Translations under genes and position numbers: made by a program
Shown here: positions 8,966-17,958 of the stretch, piece after piece
Layout of the letters: every line of letters starts with the position of its first letter
How positions within the stretch are numbered: the stretch's first letter is position 1
Notes under the pieces: model-generated
The model's database searches: none
What the model was told of the DNA's origin: nothing
The model's input: only the letters and a program-made list of their open reading frames with translations
Source: Rhizobium sullae
Lineage (GTDB): Bacteria; Pseudomonadota; Alphaproteobacteria; Rhizobiales; Rhizobiaceae
Direction of reading: 5' to 3'
Length of the DNA: 64,000 bases
Assembly (NCBI RefSeq): GCF_025200715.1
Contig: NZ_CP104144.1
Location: 1,612,001 to 1,676,000 of the forward strand

Positions 8966-9886
8966 ATGAGCGAACGGACAAATTCTAAGGTCTGCGTCAT
9001 CGGTCTTGGATCGATGGGTTTTGGCGTGGCGTCGTCGCTGCTGAAAAAAGGCTTTGAGACCAGCGGCTACGACATCAGCGCGGAGACTATGACCCGCTTC
9101 TTACAGGACGGCGGACGGGCGGCGGCAAGTCCGGCCGAGGCGGCTGACGGCGCCGACATCGTCATCACGGTGGTCGTCAACGGCGCTCAGACCGAAGCCG
9201 TGTTATTCGGCGAGAACGGAGCCGCCACTAAAATGCCGAAGGGCGGCACGATCCTGTCCTTTGCAACCATGCCGCCACAGACGGCCGAGGATCTGGCGCA
9301 GCGCGCCCGCGACCTCGGTCTGAACTATATTGACGGGCCTATCAGCGGCGGCGCAAAACGCGCCGCTTCCGGGGAACTCACGGTGATGGCCTCCGGACGG
9401 CCCGAGGCTTTCAACCATGCGCGCCCGGTGCTTAACGCAATCGCCATGAAGGTCTACGAACTCGGAGACCGTCCCGGCATCGGATCGTCTTTCAAGATCG
9501 TCAACCAGCTCTTGGCCGGAGTTCATATCGCGGCGGCCTGCGAGGCGATAACCTTTGCCAAGGCGCTCGGCCTCGATATCGACAAGGTCTATGAGGTCAT
9601 TACGGCGTCTGCGGGCAATTCCTGGATGTTCGAAAACCGGGTTCCGCACATCCTGCAGGGCGATTATTCCCCCCAGAGCGCCGTTGACATCTTCACAAAG
9701 GACCTCGGTATCGTGTCGGACCTTGGACGCGGACTGAAATTTCCGCTGCCTATCACCTCGACCGCACTTCAGATGTTCATTATGACGGCCGCAGCCGGCA
9801 TGGGCCGGGACGACGATGCCTCCGTCGCAAGGCTGATCGCCAAGGTGACAGGCATCGAGCTTCCCGGCGGACCGGAGGTCACCTGA
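8966..9886 (+). CDS. ltnD: L-threonate dehydrogenase-like NAD-dependent oxidoreductase
   Basis: A 306-residue beta-hydroxyacid dehydrogenase. It has VCVIGLGSMGFGVASSL at the NAD site, the substrate-binding DGPISGGAKRAASGELT loop and KIVNQLLAGVH with the catalytic Lys, the pattern of LtnD. LtnD oxidises L-threonate to 2-oxo-tetronate. The ATG at 8966 gives the normal N-terminus; a GTG at 8936 is possible but adds ten unrelated residues, and neither site has a strong ribosome-binding sequence. The stop shares a base with the start of the isomerase gene (TGATG), so the product can pass directly to OtnI. Confidence is high for the family and good for the substrate, given the neighbours. Confidence 0.86.
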   Translation: MSERTNSKVCVIGLGSMGFGVASSLLKKGFETSGYDISAETMTRFLQDGGRAAASPAEAADGADIVITVVVNGAQTEAVLFGENGAATKMPKGGTILSFATMPPQTAEDLAQRARDLGLNYIDGPISGGAKRAASGELTVMASGRPEAFNHARPVLNAIAMKVYELGDRPGIGSSFKIVNQLLAGVHIAAACEAITFAKALGLDIDKVYEVITASAGNSWMFENRVPHILQGDYSPQSAVDIFTKDLGIVSDLGRGLKFPLPITSTALQMFIMTAAAGMGRDDDASVARLIAKVTGIELPGGPEVT

Positions 9887-10662
9887 TGCCGCAATTTGCC
9901 GCAAATCTTACAATGATGTTCAACGAGGTTGCATTTCTGGAGCGGTTTGCGGCAGCCGCCATGGTGGGATTCACCGCTGTGGAATTCCTCTTTCCCTATG
10001 ACCATACGCCGGAAGTCATCGGCGAGCGCCTTCGGGAAAACGGGCTCACACCGGCACTCTTCAATATGCCGCCCGGAAACTGGCAGGCCGGTGAACGCGG
10101 CCTGGCTGCACTCGACGGCCGCCAGAACGAGTTTCGGGCGTCGGTTGATGTTGCCCTGCGGTATGCCCGAAGCACCGGTGTCCGCCGACTGCATGTCATG
10201 AGCGGCCTGGCGTCGCGGAAGGATGCGGCCGCGGTCGCGATTTACCGCAACTCTCTGACATACGCCTGCGATCAGGCGGGCGCGGACGGCATCGACATCG
10301 TCATCGAGCCAATCAATCCGCGGGACATGCCGGGGTACTTTCTCAACGACTTCGACTTTGCCGCTGATACTATCAGTGCATTGGATAGGCCAAACCTGAA
10401 GCTTCAATTCGACATCTACCATCGTCAGATCATTCACGGCGACGTGCTCACCGCACTTCGGCGGCTGATGCCGATTATCGGCCATGTGCAAATCGCTTCT
10501 GTGCCGCTGCGCAATGAGCCGGCGACAGGTGAGCTTGACGATTTTCGTCTGCTGAGAGAGCTGGATATCCTTGGCTACAAAGGCTTTGTCGGCTGCGAAT
10601 ATCGCCCGGTAGGCAACACAGTGGCCGGACTTGGCTGGATGGACGCGTTTCGCAGCCAGTGA
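9886..10662 (+). CDS. otnI: 2-oxo-tetronate isomerase (hydroxypyruvate isomerase-like TIM barrel)
   Basis: A 258-residue xylose-isomerase-like TIM barrel. It opens with MPQFAANLTMMFNE, typical of the Hyi/OtnI group, and has the metal-binding Glu in DIVIEPINPRDMPGYFL, the Asp/His in KLQFDIYHRQI, HVQIASVPLRNEP and the last Glu in GCEYRP. OtnI interconverts 2-oxo- and 3-oxo-tetronate, linking the dehydrogenases LtnD and DenD to the kinase OtnK. It is translationally coupled to ltnD. The close homologue hydroxypyruvate isomerase (Hyi) has the same motifs, so the assignment relies on the presence of OtnK and OtnC in the same island. Confidence 0.83.
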   Translation: MPQFAANLTMMFNEVAFLERFAAAAMVGFTAVEFLFPYDHTPEVIGERLRENGLTPALFNMPPGNWQAGERGLAALDGRQNEFRASVDVALRYARSTGVRRLHVMSGLASRKDAAAVAIYRNSLTYACDQAGADGIDIVIEPINPRDMPGYFLNDFDFAADTISALDRPNLKLQFDIYHRQIIHGDVLTALRRLMPIIGHVQIASVPLRNEPATGELDDFRLLRELDILGYKGFVGCEYRPVGNTVAGLGWMDAFRSQ

Positions 10663-10818
10663 ATGCAAGCGCTGCGGCAAAAGCGTAAACTGCGCCAGCG
10701 AGACGCCGTAACGTTGCATTTCGGCGCCTGCGGCTCGCAAGGCCGGGGCGCCTTGATATAAGGGCCGCGCAGTATCAGCAGATGGCGCCTGCTTGCGGGC
10801 AGAGGGCACGAGGAATCC

Positions 10819-11844
10819 ATGCAGCAAAAGCAGCGCCTGCCGGCTAGGAAAAGCAAGGTAACCGTCAAGGATATCGCGCTCCGCGCCGGGGTGGGCGAGT
10901 CGACCGTCTCGCGGATCATGCGCAACAAGGGTCCCGTGGCCGAAGAAACGCGCCAGCGGGTGATGGAGGCTGTACGGGCGACAGGCTACGTGCCCAACCG
11001 GATTGCCGGCTCACTCGCCTCGCTCGACTCACACCTGGTCGGCGTCGTCGTGCCGTCGCTTTCCAACATCGTCTTTCCGGAAGTTCTGCAAGGCGTTCAC
11101 GCCGCTCTGCATGGCAGCGACTACCAGCCGGTCATCAGCATCACGGGCTACGATATCGATCTGGAGGAAACGATCGTTCGCGGACTGCTGTCATGGAAAC
11201 CCGCAGCCATCCTGATCGCCGGTTTCGACCATACCCCGGCAACCCATCGCATGCTCTCTGAAAGCGGCATCCGCATCGTCGAGATGATGGACATCGATTC
11301 GCCGCCGATCGATATTGCCGTCGGCATGTCGCATCGGCGGGCCGGCTACGCCACCGGCCAATACCTTGTCGAGCGCGGATACCGCCGGTTCGGATATGCC
11401 GGACATGACTGGAAAGCGGACAGGCGCGCGCGGCTGCGCTATGACGGAATTTGCGACGCCCTGCGCAACGCGGAATTGGGAATTGCGGCCCACGCGATAG
11501 CTGAAGGGCCAAGCTCCGTCGGTGCCGGACGGGAGATGACCGCACGTCTTTGCGCTCAGCCGGCGAAACTGGATGCAATCATCTATTCGAACGACGATAT
11601 GGCGGTCGGCGGCGTCTTCCATTGCCTCGGTGCCGGAATTCGCATGCCGGACGATCTTGCCGTTTTTGGCTTCAACGGCTTGGATATCGGCCGCGAATTG
11701 CCGCAGCCTCTTTCGACCGTTCGCTCCAACCGCTTCCTGATCGGCCGCACATCGGTGGAAAAGGCCTTCGAAACGCCTGAACGGCCGCAAACGAGATCGA
11801 TCGTCGATACCGGCTTCGAGATTTTCCCGGGCGCCACGGCTTAA
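10819..11844 (+). CDS. LacI-family transcriptional regulator of the sugar-acid island
   Basis: A 341-residue regulator. The N-terminal HTH (about residues 15-60) reads VTVKDIALRAGVGESTVSRI followed by the hinge helix segment VPNRIAGSLAS. The rest is a periplasmic-binding-protein-like effector domain beginning HLVGVVVPSLSN and including IIYSNDDMAVGG and AVFGFNGLDIG. The gene follows otnI by 156 bp on the same strand and converges with the SDR gene at 11868. It most likely senses a four-carbon sugar acid or a phosphorylated intermediate and acts at the CG-centred dyad 8882-8895; both points are inference from position. Confidence 0.93.
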   Translation: MQQKQRLPARKSKVTVKDIALRAGVGESTVSRIMRNKGPVAEETRQRVMEAVRATGYVPNRIAGSLASLDSHLVGVVVPSLSNIVFPEVLQGVHAALHGSDYQPVISITGYDIDLEETIVRGLLSWKPAAILIAGFDHTPATHRMLSESGIRIVEMMDIDSPPIDIAVGMSHRRAGYATGQYLVERGYRRFGYAGHDWKADRRARLRYDGICDALRNAELGIAAHAIAEGPSSVGAGREMTARLCAQPAKLDAIIYSNDDMAVGGVFHCLGAGIRMPDDLAVFGFNGLDIGRELPQPLSTVRSNRFLIGRTSVEKAFETPERPQTRSIVDTGFEIFPGATA

Positions 11845-11860
11845 GGCGGTGAAGCCCGCC
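11845..11860. terminator. Small hairpin between convergent genes
   Basis: GGCGG and CCGCC flank a six-base loop immediately after the lacI stop codon, in the 23-bp gap before the convergent SDR stop. It could act on both transcripts, but there is no strong T-tract on either side, so the call is weak. Confidence 0.3.
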
Positions 11861-11867
11861 ATGTTCT

Positions 11868-12614
11868 TCAATAGGTGGCGCGACCGCCCGATAGGTCGAA
11901 CGTCGCTGCCGTGGTAAAGCTGTTTTCCTTGGAGACCAGCCAGGCAACCATGGACGCTGCCTCTTCGACCTTCAAAAAGCGGCCACGCGGGATGCGCGAG
12001 CGCATGTATTCGATGAACTCCGGCGTCAGCTGTTCGAGAATCCGCGTCTGAGCGGTTGCGGGCGTAATGCAGTTGACGGCGATGTCATAGCCGGCAAGCT
12101 CCTTGCCCAGCGATTTGGTAAGCCCGATGACGCCTGCCTTCGAGGCGGAATAGGCTGCAGCATTCGGATTGCCTTCCTTGCCTGCGATCGAGGCGATGTT
12201 GACGATGCGGCCGTAATTGCGTGCCTTCATGTCCGGAACGACGGCGCGGTTGACGTAAAAGGTGCCGGTGAGATTGATATCGATGATCTTCCGCCACATG
12301 CCGATGTCATAACTGTCAACCGGCGCGGCGTCTCCTGCAATGCCAGCCGAATTGACGACGATCGAAACGGGCGGGCGATCAGCGGCGGTGGCCGCATAGG
12401 CAGTCTCAACCTGTTCCCAGTGCGAGATATCGGCGACGGCGCTGCGAGTTCCAGCTCCGAGCGCAGCCTTGGCCTTCTCCAGCAATGGCGCGTCCATATC
12501 CCAAAGCGTCACCACCGCGCCGGAGGCGACGAGGCGGCTGGCGATCGCAAAACCGATGCCTTGTGCACCACCTGTTACGATCGCGTGCTGCCCTTCCAGA
12601 TCGATCCTGTTCAT
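11868..12614 (-). CDS. SDR-family oxidoreductase, last gene of the CUT1 operon
   Basis: A 248-residue classical SDR: VTGGAQGIGFAIA cofactor loop, the VVNSAGIAG motif, the catalytic Ser in VNIASIAGKEG, and YSASK with Tyr and Lys. It ends with LSGGRATY, the usual NAD-dependent sugar/polyol-type tail. The start at 12614 is set by a strong GGGGAGGGG sequence a few bases upstream; upstream in-frame sequence overlaps the permease gene. It is 35 bp downstream of the MalG-type permease, so it should be co-expressed with the transporter and probably oxidises an imported sugar or sugar acid. The specific substrate is unknown. Confidence 0.89.
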   Translation of the reverse strand: MNRIDLEGQHAIVTGGAQGIGFAIASRLVASGAVVTLWDMDAPLLEKAKAALGAGTRSAVADISHWEQVETAYAATAADRPPVSIVVNSAGIAGDAAPVDSYDIGMWRKIIDINLTGTFYVNRAVVPDMKARNYGRIVNIASIAGKEGNPNAAAYSASKAGVIGLTKSLGKELAGYDIAVNCITPATAQTRILEQLTPEFIEYMRSRIPRGRFLKVEEAASMVAWLVSKENSFTTAATFDLSGGRATY

Positions 12615-12649
12615 CCGCCCCTCCCCCTCACCAACGTCAACTGCACTCA

Positions 12650-13543
12650 TCATTCCTTCACCGCGCCGGTCATCGACGAGACATAGTAGTCGACGAAGAA
12701 CGAGTAGAGGATCACGACGGGCAGCGAGCCGAACAATGCACCTGCCATCAACGATCCCCATTCGAACACGTCGCCGCGCACCAGTTCCGTCAGAACGCCG
12801 ACGGGGATGGTCTTGTTTTCCGACGACTGGATGAATGTGAGCGCGTAGATGAATTCGTTCCATGAGAGCGTAAAGGCGAAAATGCCGGCCGATATCAATC
12901 CGGGCACCGCAAGCGGGAGAATGATCTTCACCAGGATCTGCCAGCGGTTCGCACCGTCGACCAGAGCACTTTCCTCAAGCTCGAAAGGGATCGAGCGGAA
13001 ATAGCCCATCAGCAGCCAGGTGCAGAAGGGGATGAGGAAGGTTGGATAGGTGAAGATCAGTGCCAGCCTGGAATCATATATTCCGAGCTTGAACACGATG
13101 AAGGCGAGCGGAATGAAGAGGATCGAGGGCGGCACGAGATAGGCGAGAAAGATCAGGAGCCCAACCGGGCGCGAGCCGGTAAAGCGCACACGCTCGATTG
13201 CATAAGCGCCGAAGACGGATGCTGCGAGCGATAGAACCGTCGAGCCGACCGCAACCAGCATCGTGTTCCAGAGCCAGCCAGGATAGGATGTTTCGAGGAA
13301 CAGATATTTGATGTGATCGAGCGTCGGCTCCACGACCCAGAAGGGACTGTAATTGTTGTAGTCGGTCAGCTGCGAGTTCGGTTTGACGGCGGTGATCGCC
13401 ATCCAATAGAACGGAAAGAGCAGCACGAAGACGAAGACCGCCATCGGCAGATAGAGCATGACGATCCGCCGTGGCAGGCGATTGAGATAGCTCATGCCCT
13501 GGACATTGTCGGTCAGAACCTGATCGGTGGTGTTGGCGTTCAT
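12650..13543 (-). CDS. CUT1 ABC importer permease, MalG/UgpE type
   Basis: A 297-residue inner-membrane permease. After a cytoplasmic N-terminus, the first membrane segment is near residues 30-52 (LYLPMAVFVFVLLFPFYW), with five more ahead of the C-terminus. The EAA loop that contacts the ATPase reads EESALVDGANRWQILVKIILP. The start is set by GGGAGA 6 bp upstream of the ATG at 13543. It pairs with the MalF-type gene 16 bp upstream and, with the binding protein and ATPase of the same operon, makes a complete carbohydrate-uptake (CUT1) system inside the sugar-acid island. Confidence 0.93.
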   Translation of the reverse strand: MNANTTDQVLTDNVQGMSYLNRLPRRIVMLYLPMAVFVFVLLFPFYWMAITAVKPNSQLTDYNNYSPFWVVEPTLDHIKYLFLETSYPGWLWNTMLVAVGSTVLSLAASVFGAYAIERVRFTGSRPVGLLIFLAYLVPPSILFIPLAFIVFKLGIYDSRLALIFTYPTFLIPFCTWLLMGYFRSIPFELEESALVDGANRWQILVKIILPLAVPGLISAGIFAFTLSWNEFIYALTFIQSSENKTIPVGVLTELVRGDVFEWGSLMAGALFGSLPVVILYSFFVDYYVSSMTGAVKE

Positions 13544-13559
13544 GATTGTCTCCCGATCC

Positions 13560-14495
13560 TTAATCCTGGCCGCCCTGCTGCCATTTGCGGCGCTGCAGAC
13601 CGAAGAAGCTGAACATGATGGCGGCAAGCAGGAAGGGAATCATCGCGACCGCAATGGCAGCACCCTCGCCCAGCTGGCCGCCCGGAATGCCGCGCTGGAA
13701 GGACAGCGTCGCCATCAGATGCGTTGCGTTGACCGGCCCGCCTTTGGTTAGCACGTAGATGAGCTGGAAATCGGTGAAGGTAAAGAGCACGGAAAAGGTC
13801 ATCACAACCGCGATGATCGGCGTCAGCATCGGCAGCGTCACGTAGCGGAACCGCTGCCAGCTGGTTGCACCGTCGAGCGAGGCCGCTTCCTGGAGCGAGG
13901 CAGGAATGGTCTGCAGGCCGGCGAGCAGCGAGATGGCAACGAACGGGATGCCGCGCCAGACATTGGCGATGATGACTGAGATGCGCGCATTGGTGGGATC
14001 GCCGAGAAAATTGATCGGTCCGTCGATCAGGCCCATCTTAATCAGCGACCAGGAGAGGATCGAAAATTGCGCGTCGTAGATCCACCAGAAGGCCAGCCCC
14101 GAGAGAACCGTCGGAACGACCCATGGAAGCAAGACGATGGCGCGGAAGAATGACTTGAATGGCAGGTGCTGGTTGAGAAGCAGCGCCAGCCAGAGGCCGA
14201 GCACGAATTTCAGGATAGAAGCGACAACCGTATAAAGCAGGGTGTTGAAGACCGAGAGCCAGAAGACGGAGTCGCTGGCAAGGAACTGATAGTTCTCAAG
14301 GCCGATGAAGATACCGTCGCGACCGATTCGGGTATCGGTGAACCCGAGCCAGACACCGAGCCCCAGCGGATAGGTGAGGAAACATACGAGAAAGATGGCC
14401 GCCGGCAGCATGAAGAGGAAGCCGTGCACATTGTTGTTCTGCATGAGCGATGCGATCGGGCCGCGCGTCGTATCCCCGGATGTCACGGTCGACAT
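13560..14495 (-). CDS. CUT1 ABC importer permease, MalF/UgpA type
   Basis: A 311-residue permease with six predicted membrane segments; the first is near residues 25-45 (GFLFMLPAAIFLVCFLTYP). The EAA loop reads QEAASLDGATSWQRFRYVTLP. The start at 14495 follows AGGAG at the right distance. It sits between the binding-protein gene (66 bp upstream) and the MalG partner. In this subfamily MalF and MalG form the heterodimeric channel that accepts substrate from the periplasmic binding protein. Confidence 0.93.
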   Translation of the reverse strand: MSTVTSGDTTRGPIASLMQNNNVHGFLFMLPAAIFLVCFLTYPLGLGVWLGFTDTRIGRDGIFIGLENYQFLASDSVFWLSVFNTLLYTVVASILKFVLGLWLALLLNQHLPFKSFFRAIVLLPWVVPTVLSGLAFWWIYDAQFSILSWSLIKMGLIDGPINFLGDPTNARISVIIANVWRGIPFVAISLLAGLQTIPASLQEAASLDGATSWQRFRYVTLPMLTPIIAVVMTFSVLFTFTDFQLIYVLTKGGPVNATHLMATLSFQRGIPGGQLGEGAAIAVAMIPFLLAAIMFSFFGLQRRKWQQGGQD

Positions 14496-14561
14496 GGTGG
14501 TATCTCCTGATGGACAATCGCAGCATGCCGTTGCCGGCATGCTGCAGACCTTTAAGCGGGC

Positions 14562-15875
14562 TTAAACACGGTAGTAGCGGTTTGCCCGGCGCTCCGCTTC
14601 CTTCATCGCGTCTTCGGGCGTCATCTGGCCCGTTACGGCAACGGCGAACATGTCGACGAGGACATAGTCGGCCATGGTGCCTGCCGAGGCATAGCCCAGC
14701 GGACCGGCATAGCCGTTCGGGCGCAGTGTCTCCGATGCACGGGCATAAGGCGCGTGTATCGGATCGGACGTCCAGACGGGATTGCTGGCGAAAGCCTTCA
14801 GAGGCTGGCAGCAATAGGCACTGGAACCCGTAATCCAGGCGTTCATCTGGTCAGCTTCCATCATGAACTTGATGTAGGCCTTGGCAGCTTCTGGATACTG
14901 GGTATGGTTGAAGAGAAGCAGCGAGCTCGTCTGGTGCAGCTCGACGCTCTTGCCGACTGGGCCAATCGGGAAGTTCGTGGTTCTCATATCCGCAGCGATT
15001 TCGGCAAGCTTTGGATCTTTCTTCGCCGCATAATAGACCGATACGCCGTTTGCGATCAGCGAAACCTGCCCGGCGAGGAATGCGCGGTTGTTGTTGATGT
15101 CCTGCCAGCTTTCCGTGCCCGGAATGAAGGTTGCATAGAGTTCCTTGGCATAGTTGATGGCAGCCAGCGTTTCAGGGCTGTTGATCGTCACCTTGCCGCT
15201 TTCGTCCACCATCTTGCCGCCATGGCTCCACAGCAGCCAATGGGCGTAATTGTTGCCGTCGCCGACAGCCTTGCCGTGCGGGAAGCCGGCGGGCGTACCC
15301 TTGGCCTTCATCGCCTTGCAAAGTTCGAGGAGGCCCGCGGTGTCCTTCGGGAATTCGCTGAAGCCTGCCGCCTTCACATGGCTGTCGCGGTACACGACGG
15401 CATTGCCGATCGCCGTCAGCGGCATAGCGATGAACTTGTCGCCGCGCGTTGCATAGCCGCGGACACCGTCATACCAGCCGCCGTACTTGTTACCGAGATA
15501 GTTGGCAAGCTCGGTCAGGTCGACGAGCTTGTCGGGATACTGGTGGGCGTCGTCGAACCAGCACATCACCATGTCCGGACCGGAACCGACATTGGCGGCA
15601 ACGGCAGCCTTCGGGCGGATATCTTCCCAGCTTTCCTTGTCGACGCGAACGTCAACGCCGGTCGCCTCGGTGAACTTCTTGGTGTTGGCCAGCCAGGCCT
15701 CCTCGTCTCCTTTGACGAACGGCGTCCAGCGAAGAAGCCTGAGGGTTGCGCCCTCTTCCGGCTTGTAGCTCGGCTCCGCCTGGGCGAAGGACGGGCGTAT
15801 GCCGAGCGGCGACAGGCCCGCGATACCGGCGGCAGCCGCCGACGCAGCAAGGAAATCACGTCTTTTGATTGTCAT
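14562..15875 (-). CDS. CUT1 extracellular solute-binding protein (family 1), Tat signal
   Basis: A 437-residue periplasmic binding protein. The N-terminus MTIKRRDFLAASAAAAG has the twin-arginine RRxFL motif followed by a hydrophobic stretch and a FAQA cleavage site near residue 33, so it is probably exported folded by the Tat system. The mature part has family 1 features (LRLLRWTPFV, PDMVMCWFDDAHQYPDKL). AGGAGG lies just upstream of the ATG at 15875. It is separated from the upstream ATPase gene by 131 bp containing a hairpin (15914-15938), which may allow separate or more abundant expression. The ligand is probably a sugar acid given the neighbours; this is inference. Confidence 0.93.
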   Translation of the reverse strand: MTIKRRDFLAASAAAAGIAGLSPLGIRPSFAQAEPSYKPEEGATLRLLRWTPFVKGDEEAWLANTKKFTEATGVDVRVDKESWEDIRPKAAVAANVGSGPDMVMCWFDDAHQYPDKLVDLTELANYLGNKYGGWYDGVRGYATRGDKFIAMPLTAIGNAVVYRDSHVKAAGFSEFPKDTAGLLELCKAMKAKGTPAGFPHGKAVGDGNNYAHWLLWSHGGKMVDESGKVTINSPETLAAINYAKELYATFIPGTESWQDINNNRAFLAGQVSLIANGVSVYYAAKKDPKLAEIAADMRTTNFPIGPVGKSVELHQTSSLLLFNHTQYPEAAKAYIKFMMEADQMNAWITGSSAYCCQPLKAFASNPVWTSDPIHAPYARASETLRPNGYAGPLGYASAGTMADYVLVDMFAVAVTGQMTPEDAMKEAERRANRYYRV

Positions 15876-15913
15876 AATACCTCCTCCTATAAAAGCGGGA
15901 GCGAATTCTCCGG

Positions 15914-15938
15914 CGTTCACTTTCCCGCTTCGTGAACG
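15914..15938. repeat. Inverted repeat between the ATPase and binding-protein genes
   Basis: CGTTCAC (15914-15920) and GTGAACG (15932-15938) are perfect 7-bp arms around 11 bases, extendable to about 10 bp with one mismatch. Position between a transporter ATPase gene and its binding-protein gene suits an mRNA-stabilising or processing hairpin, or an operator for a promoter serving the binding-protein gene. Confidence 0.45.
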
Positions 15939-16006
15939 GCGGTCATCGCATCGGCGGATGGGCAGGATAAGACTCCTCTTCTTCCCATGCCTCCGCTGAA
16001 GCGTTA

Positions 16007-17074
16007 TCAGGCACTCAATCTCTGGCCGCTTTCGGCATCAAAGAGATGCACATGTGGCGCGTCGATCGAGACGCGCAAGATATCGCCGGGCCGCGCATTG
16101 ACGCGTTCGCGGAAGATGCAGGTGACATCGCTGCCCGCGAGCTTGGCGATCAGCTGTGTCTCGTAGCCCATCGGCTCAATCACGACGATCTCCACCGGCA
16201 GGCCATTGGCGTCGAGCGTGATATATTCCGGGCGTAAGCCATAGATCAGATCGCGTCCCTTTGCGCCGGCGGGTGGATTTGCAACCGGCAGGACGGTTCC
16301 GTCCGATGCGATGAACTGATTGCCGTTGTCCGGATTGAGACGGCCCTTGATCATGTTCATCGCCGGTGAGCCGATGAAGCCCGCGACGAAAAGGTTGGCT
16401 GGTCTGTCGTAGAGATCGAGCGGTGCGCCCACCTGTTCCACGACGCCATCATGCATGACGACGATCTTGTCGGCCATCGTCATGGCCTCGATCTGATCGT
16501 GGGTGACATAGACCGTCGTGGTGCTGAGGCGCTGATGAAGCTCCTTGATCTCGGCGCGCATGGCGACGCGGAGCTTGGCGTCGAGATTGGAGAGCGGTTC
16601 GTCGAAAAGGAAGACCTGCGGATCGCGCACGATCGCCCGACCCATGGCAACGCGCTGCCGCTGGCCGCCGGAAAGCTGGCGCGGATAGCGGTCGAGAAGT
16701 TTGGTGAGGCCGAGGATGCCAGCGGCCTTGTTGACACGCTGATCCATGTCCGCCTTCGGCGCCCGTTTGAGCATCAGCGAGAAGGCCATGTTCTGCGCCA
16801 CCGTCATGTGCGGATAAAGCGCGTAGTTCTGAAAGACCATGGCGATGTCGCGTTCGCCCGGCGCCAGCCCATTGACGACGCGGCTGCCGATGCGGATTTC
16901 ACCGGCGGAAATATTTTCAAGCCCGGCAAGCATTCGCAAAAGTGTGGATTTTCCGCATCCGGACGGTCCGACCAGGATCACGAACTCCCCGTCCGCGACC
17001 TCGATGTCCACACCCTTGATGACCGGGAACGCCCCGAATGATTTCCTGACATCGACGAACTCGACACTTGCCAT
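16007..17074 (-). CDS. CUT1 ABC importer ATPase, UgpC/MalK type
   Basis: A 355-residue ATPase with C-terminal regulatory TOBE domain. Walker [10 protein letters not shown] is near residues 36-44, the Q-loop in [13 protein letters not shown], the signature [15 protein letters not shown], Walker [17 protein letters not shown] and the H-loop [11 protein letters not shown]. This subgroup commonly energises several different CUT1 permeases. That matters here because the fucoside importer at 22-25 kb has no ATPase gene of its own. The gene lies between the SDR at 17181-17957 and the binding-protein gene in one long minus-strand operon. Confidence 0.95.
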   Translation of the reverse strand: MASVEFVDVRKSFGAFPVIKGVDIEVADGEFVILVGPSGCGKSTLLRMLAGLENISAGEIRIGSRVVNGLAPGERDIAMVFQNYALYPHMTVAQNMAFSLMLKRAPKADMDQRVNKAAGILGLTKLLDRYPRQLSGGQRQRVAMGRAIVRDPQVFLFDEPLSNLDAKLRVAMRAEIKELHQRLSTTTVYVTHDQIEAMTMADKIVVMHDGVVEQVGAPLDLYDRPANLFVAGFIGSPAMNMIKGRLNPDNGNQFIASDGTVLPVANPPAGAKGRDLIYGLRPEYITLDANGLPVEIVVIEPMGYETQLIAKLAGSDVTCIFRERVNARPGDILRVSIDAPHVHLFDAESGQRLSA

Positions 17075-17180
17075 AAAAGTTCCTCCCAGAACTTGTCTTC
17101 GCTTTTGGCCTCCATCTGCCGGTCATCCCTCCTCCAGGATATTCACCGCCAGGACTTAAGGCCAATTGAACTCGATATGC

Positions 17181-17957
17181 CTATCCCCTGCCCACGAGCG
17201 GCATCTTTGTCGCCATCACCGTCATGGTCAGCACGTTTGCCTCCAACGGCAGGCTTGCCATGTAGACGACGGCGCGGGCGATATGCTCAGACGGGATCGT
17301 CGGCTCGCTGGCGGTCTCGCCATTTGCCTGCAGCACTCCCGAGCTCATCTTCGACGTCATGTCCGTCGCAGCATTCCCGATATCGATTTGGCCGCAGGCG
17401 ATATCATATGGCCGCCCATCGAGCGCCGTCGATTTCGTCAGGCCGGTGATCGCATGCTTGGTCGCCGTATAAGGGGCGGAATTCGGCCTCGGCGTCGTGG
17501 CGGAAATCGACCCATTGTTGATGATGCGGCCGCCGCGTGGCTCCTGCGACTTCATCAGCCTGAAAGCCTGCTGCGTGCAAAGAAAGGCGCCGGTCAGATT
17601 GGCCGCAACCACCCCGCTCCACTGATCGAAAGTAACCTCTTCCAACGGGATCGCCGGAATGTTGCTGCCCGCATTGTTGACGAGAAGGTCGATCCTGCCG
17701 AACTCGGCTTTGATGTTGCCGAAAAGATCCGCGACCCGTTCGGCAGCACCGATATCGCAGATCATCGCGCGGAGCGTGCCGCCGGTTTCGGCAGCGATCT
17801 CAGTGGCGGCCCTTTCCAGAACATCGCTCCGGCGGCCGGTGATAACGACGACATAGCCTTCGGCGCTCAGTGCCTTGGCGATGCTGCGACCGATGCCGGT
17901 GCCTCCGCCGGTAACGAGCGCGATCTTACCTTTCTGCAGGGTTGCGGATTGCGTCAT
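17181..17957 (-). CDS. SDR-family oxidoreductase
   Basis: A 258-residue [21 protein letters not shown] cofactor loop, LLVNNAGSN motif, Ser in [11 protein letters not shown] and YTATK with catalytic Tyr/Lys. The ATG at 17957 is one base downstream of the denD stop, so the pair is coupled; an upstream in-frame extension would lie inside denD and is rejected. It is followed after 106 bp by the ATPase gene. Together with DenD it may oxidise stereoisomeric tetronates or other hydroxyacids delivered by the importer. Substrate not determined. Confidence 0.89.
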   Translation of the reverse strand: MTQSATLQKGKIALVTGGGTGIGRSIAKALSAEGYVVVITGRRSDVLERAATEIAAETGGTLRAMICDIGAAERVADLFGNIKAEFGRIDLLVNNAGSNIPAIPLEEVTFDQWSGVVAANLTGAFLCTQQAFRLMKSQEPRGGRIINNGSISATTPRPNSAPYTATKHAITGLTKSTALDGRPYDIACGQIDIGNAATDMTSKMSSGVLQANGETASEPTIPSEHIARAVVYMASLPLEANVLTMTVMATKMPLVGRG

Positions 17958-17958
17958 C

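Noticed and set aside
14754..15935. 393-codon open frame on the plus strand
   Set aside because: Antisense to the binding-protein gene 14562-15875; no ribosome-binding site or motif.
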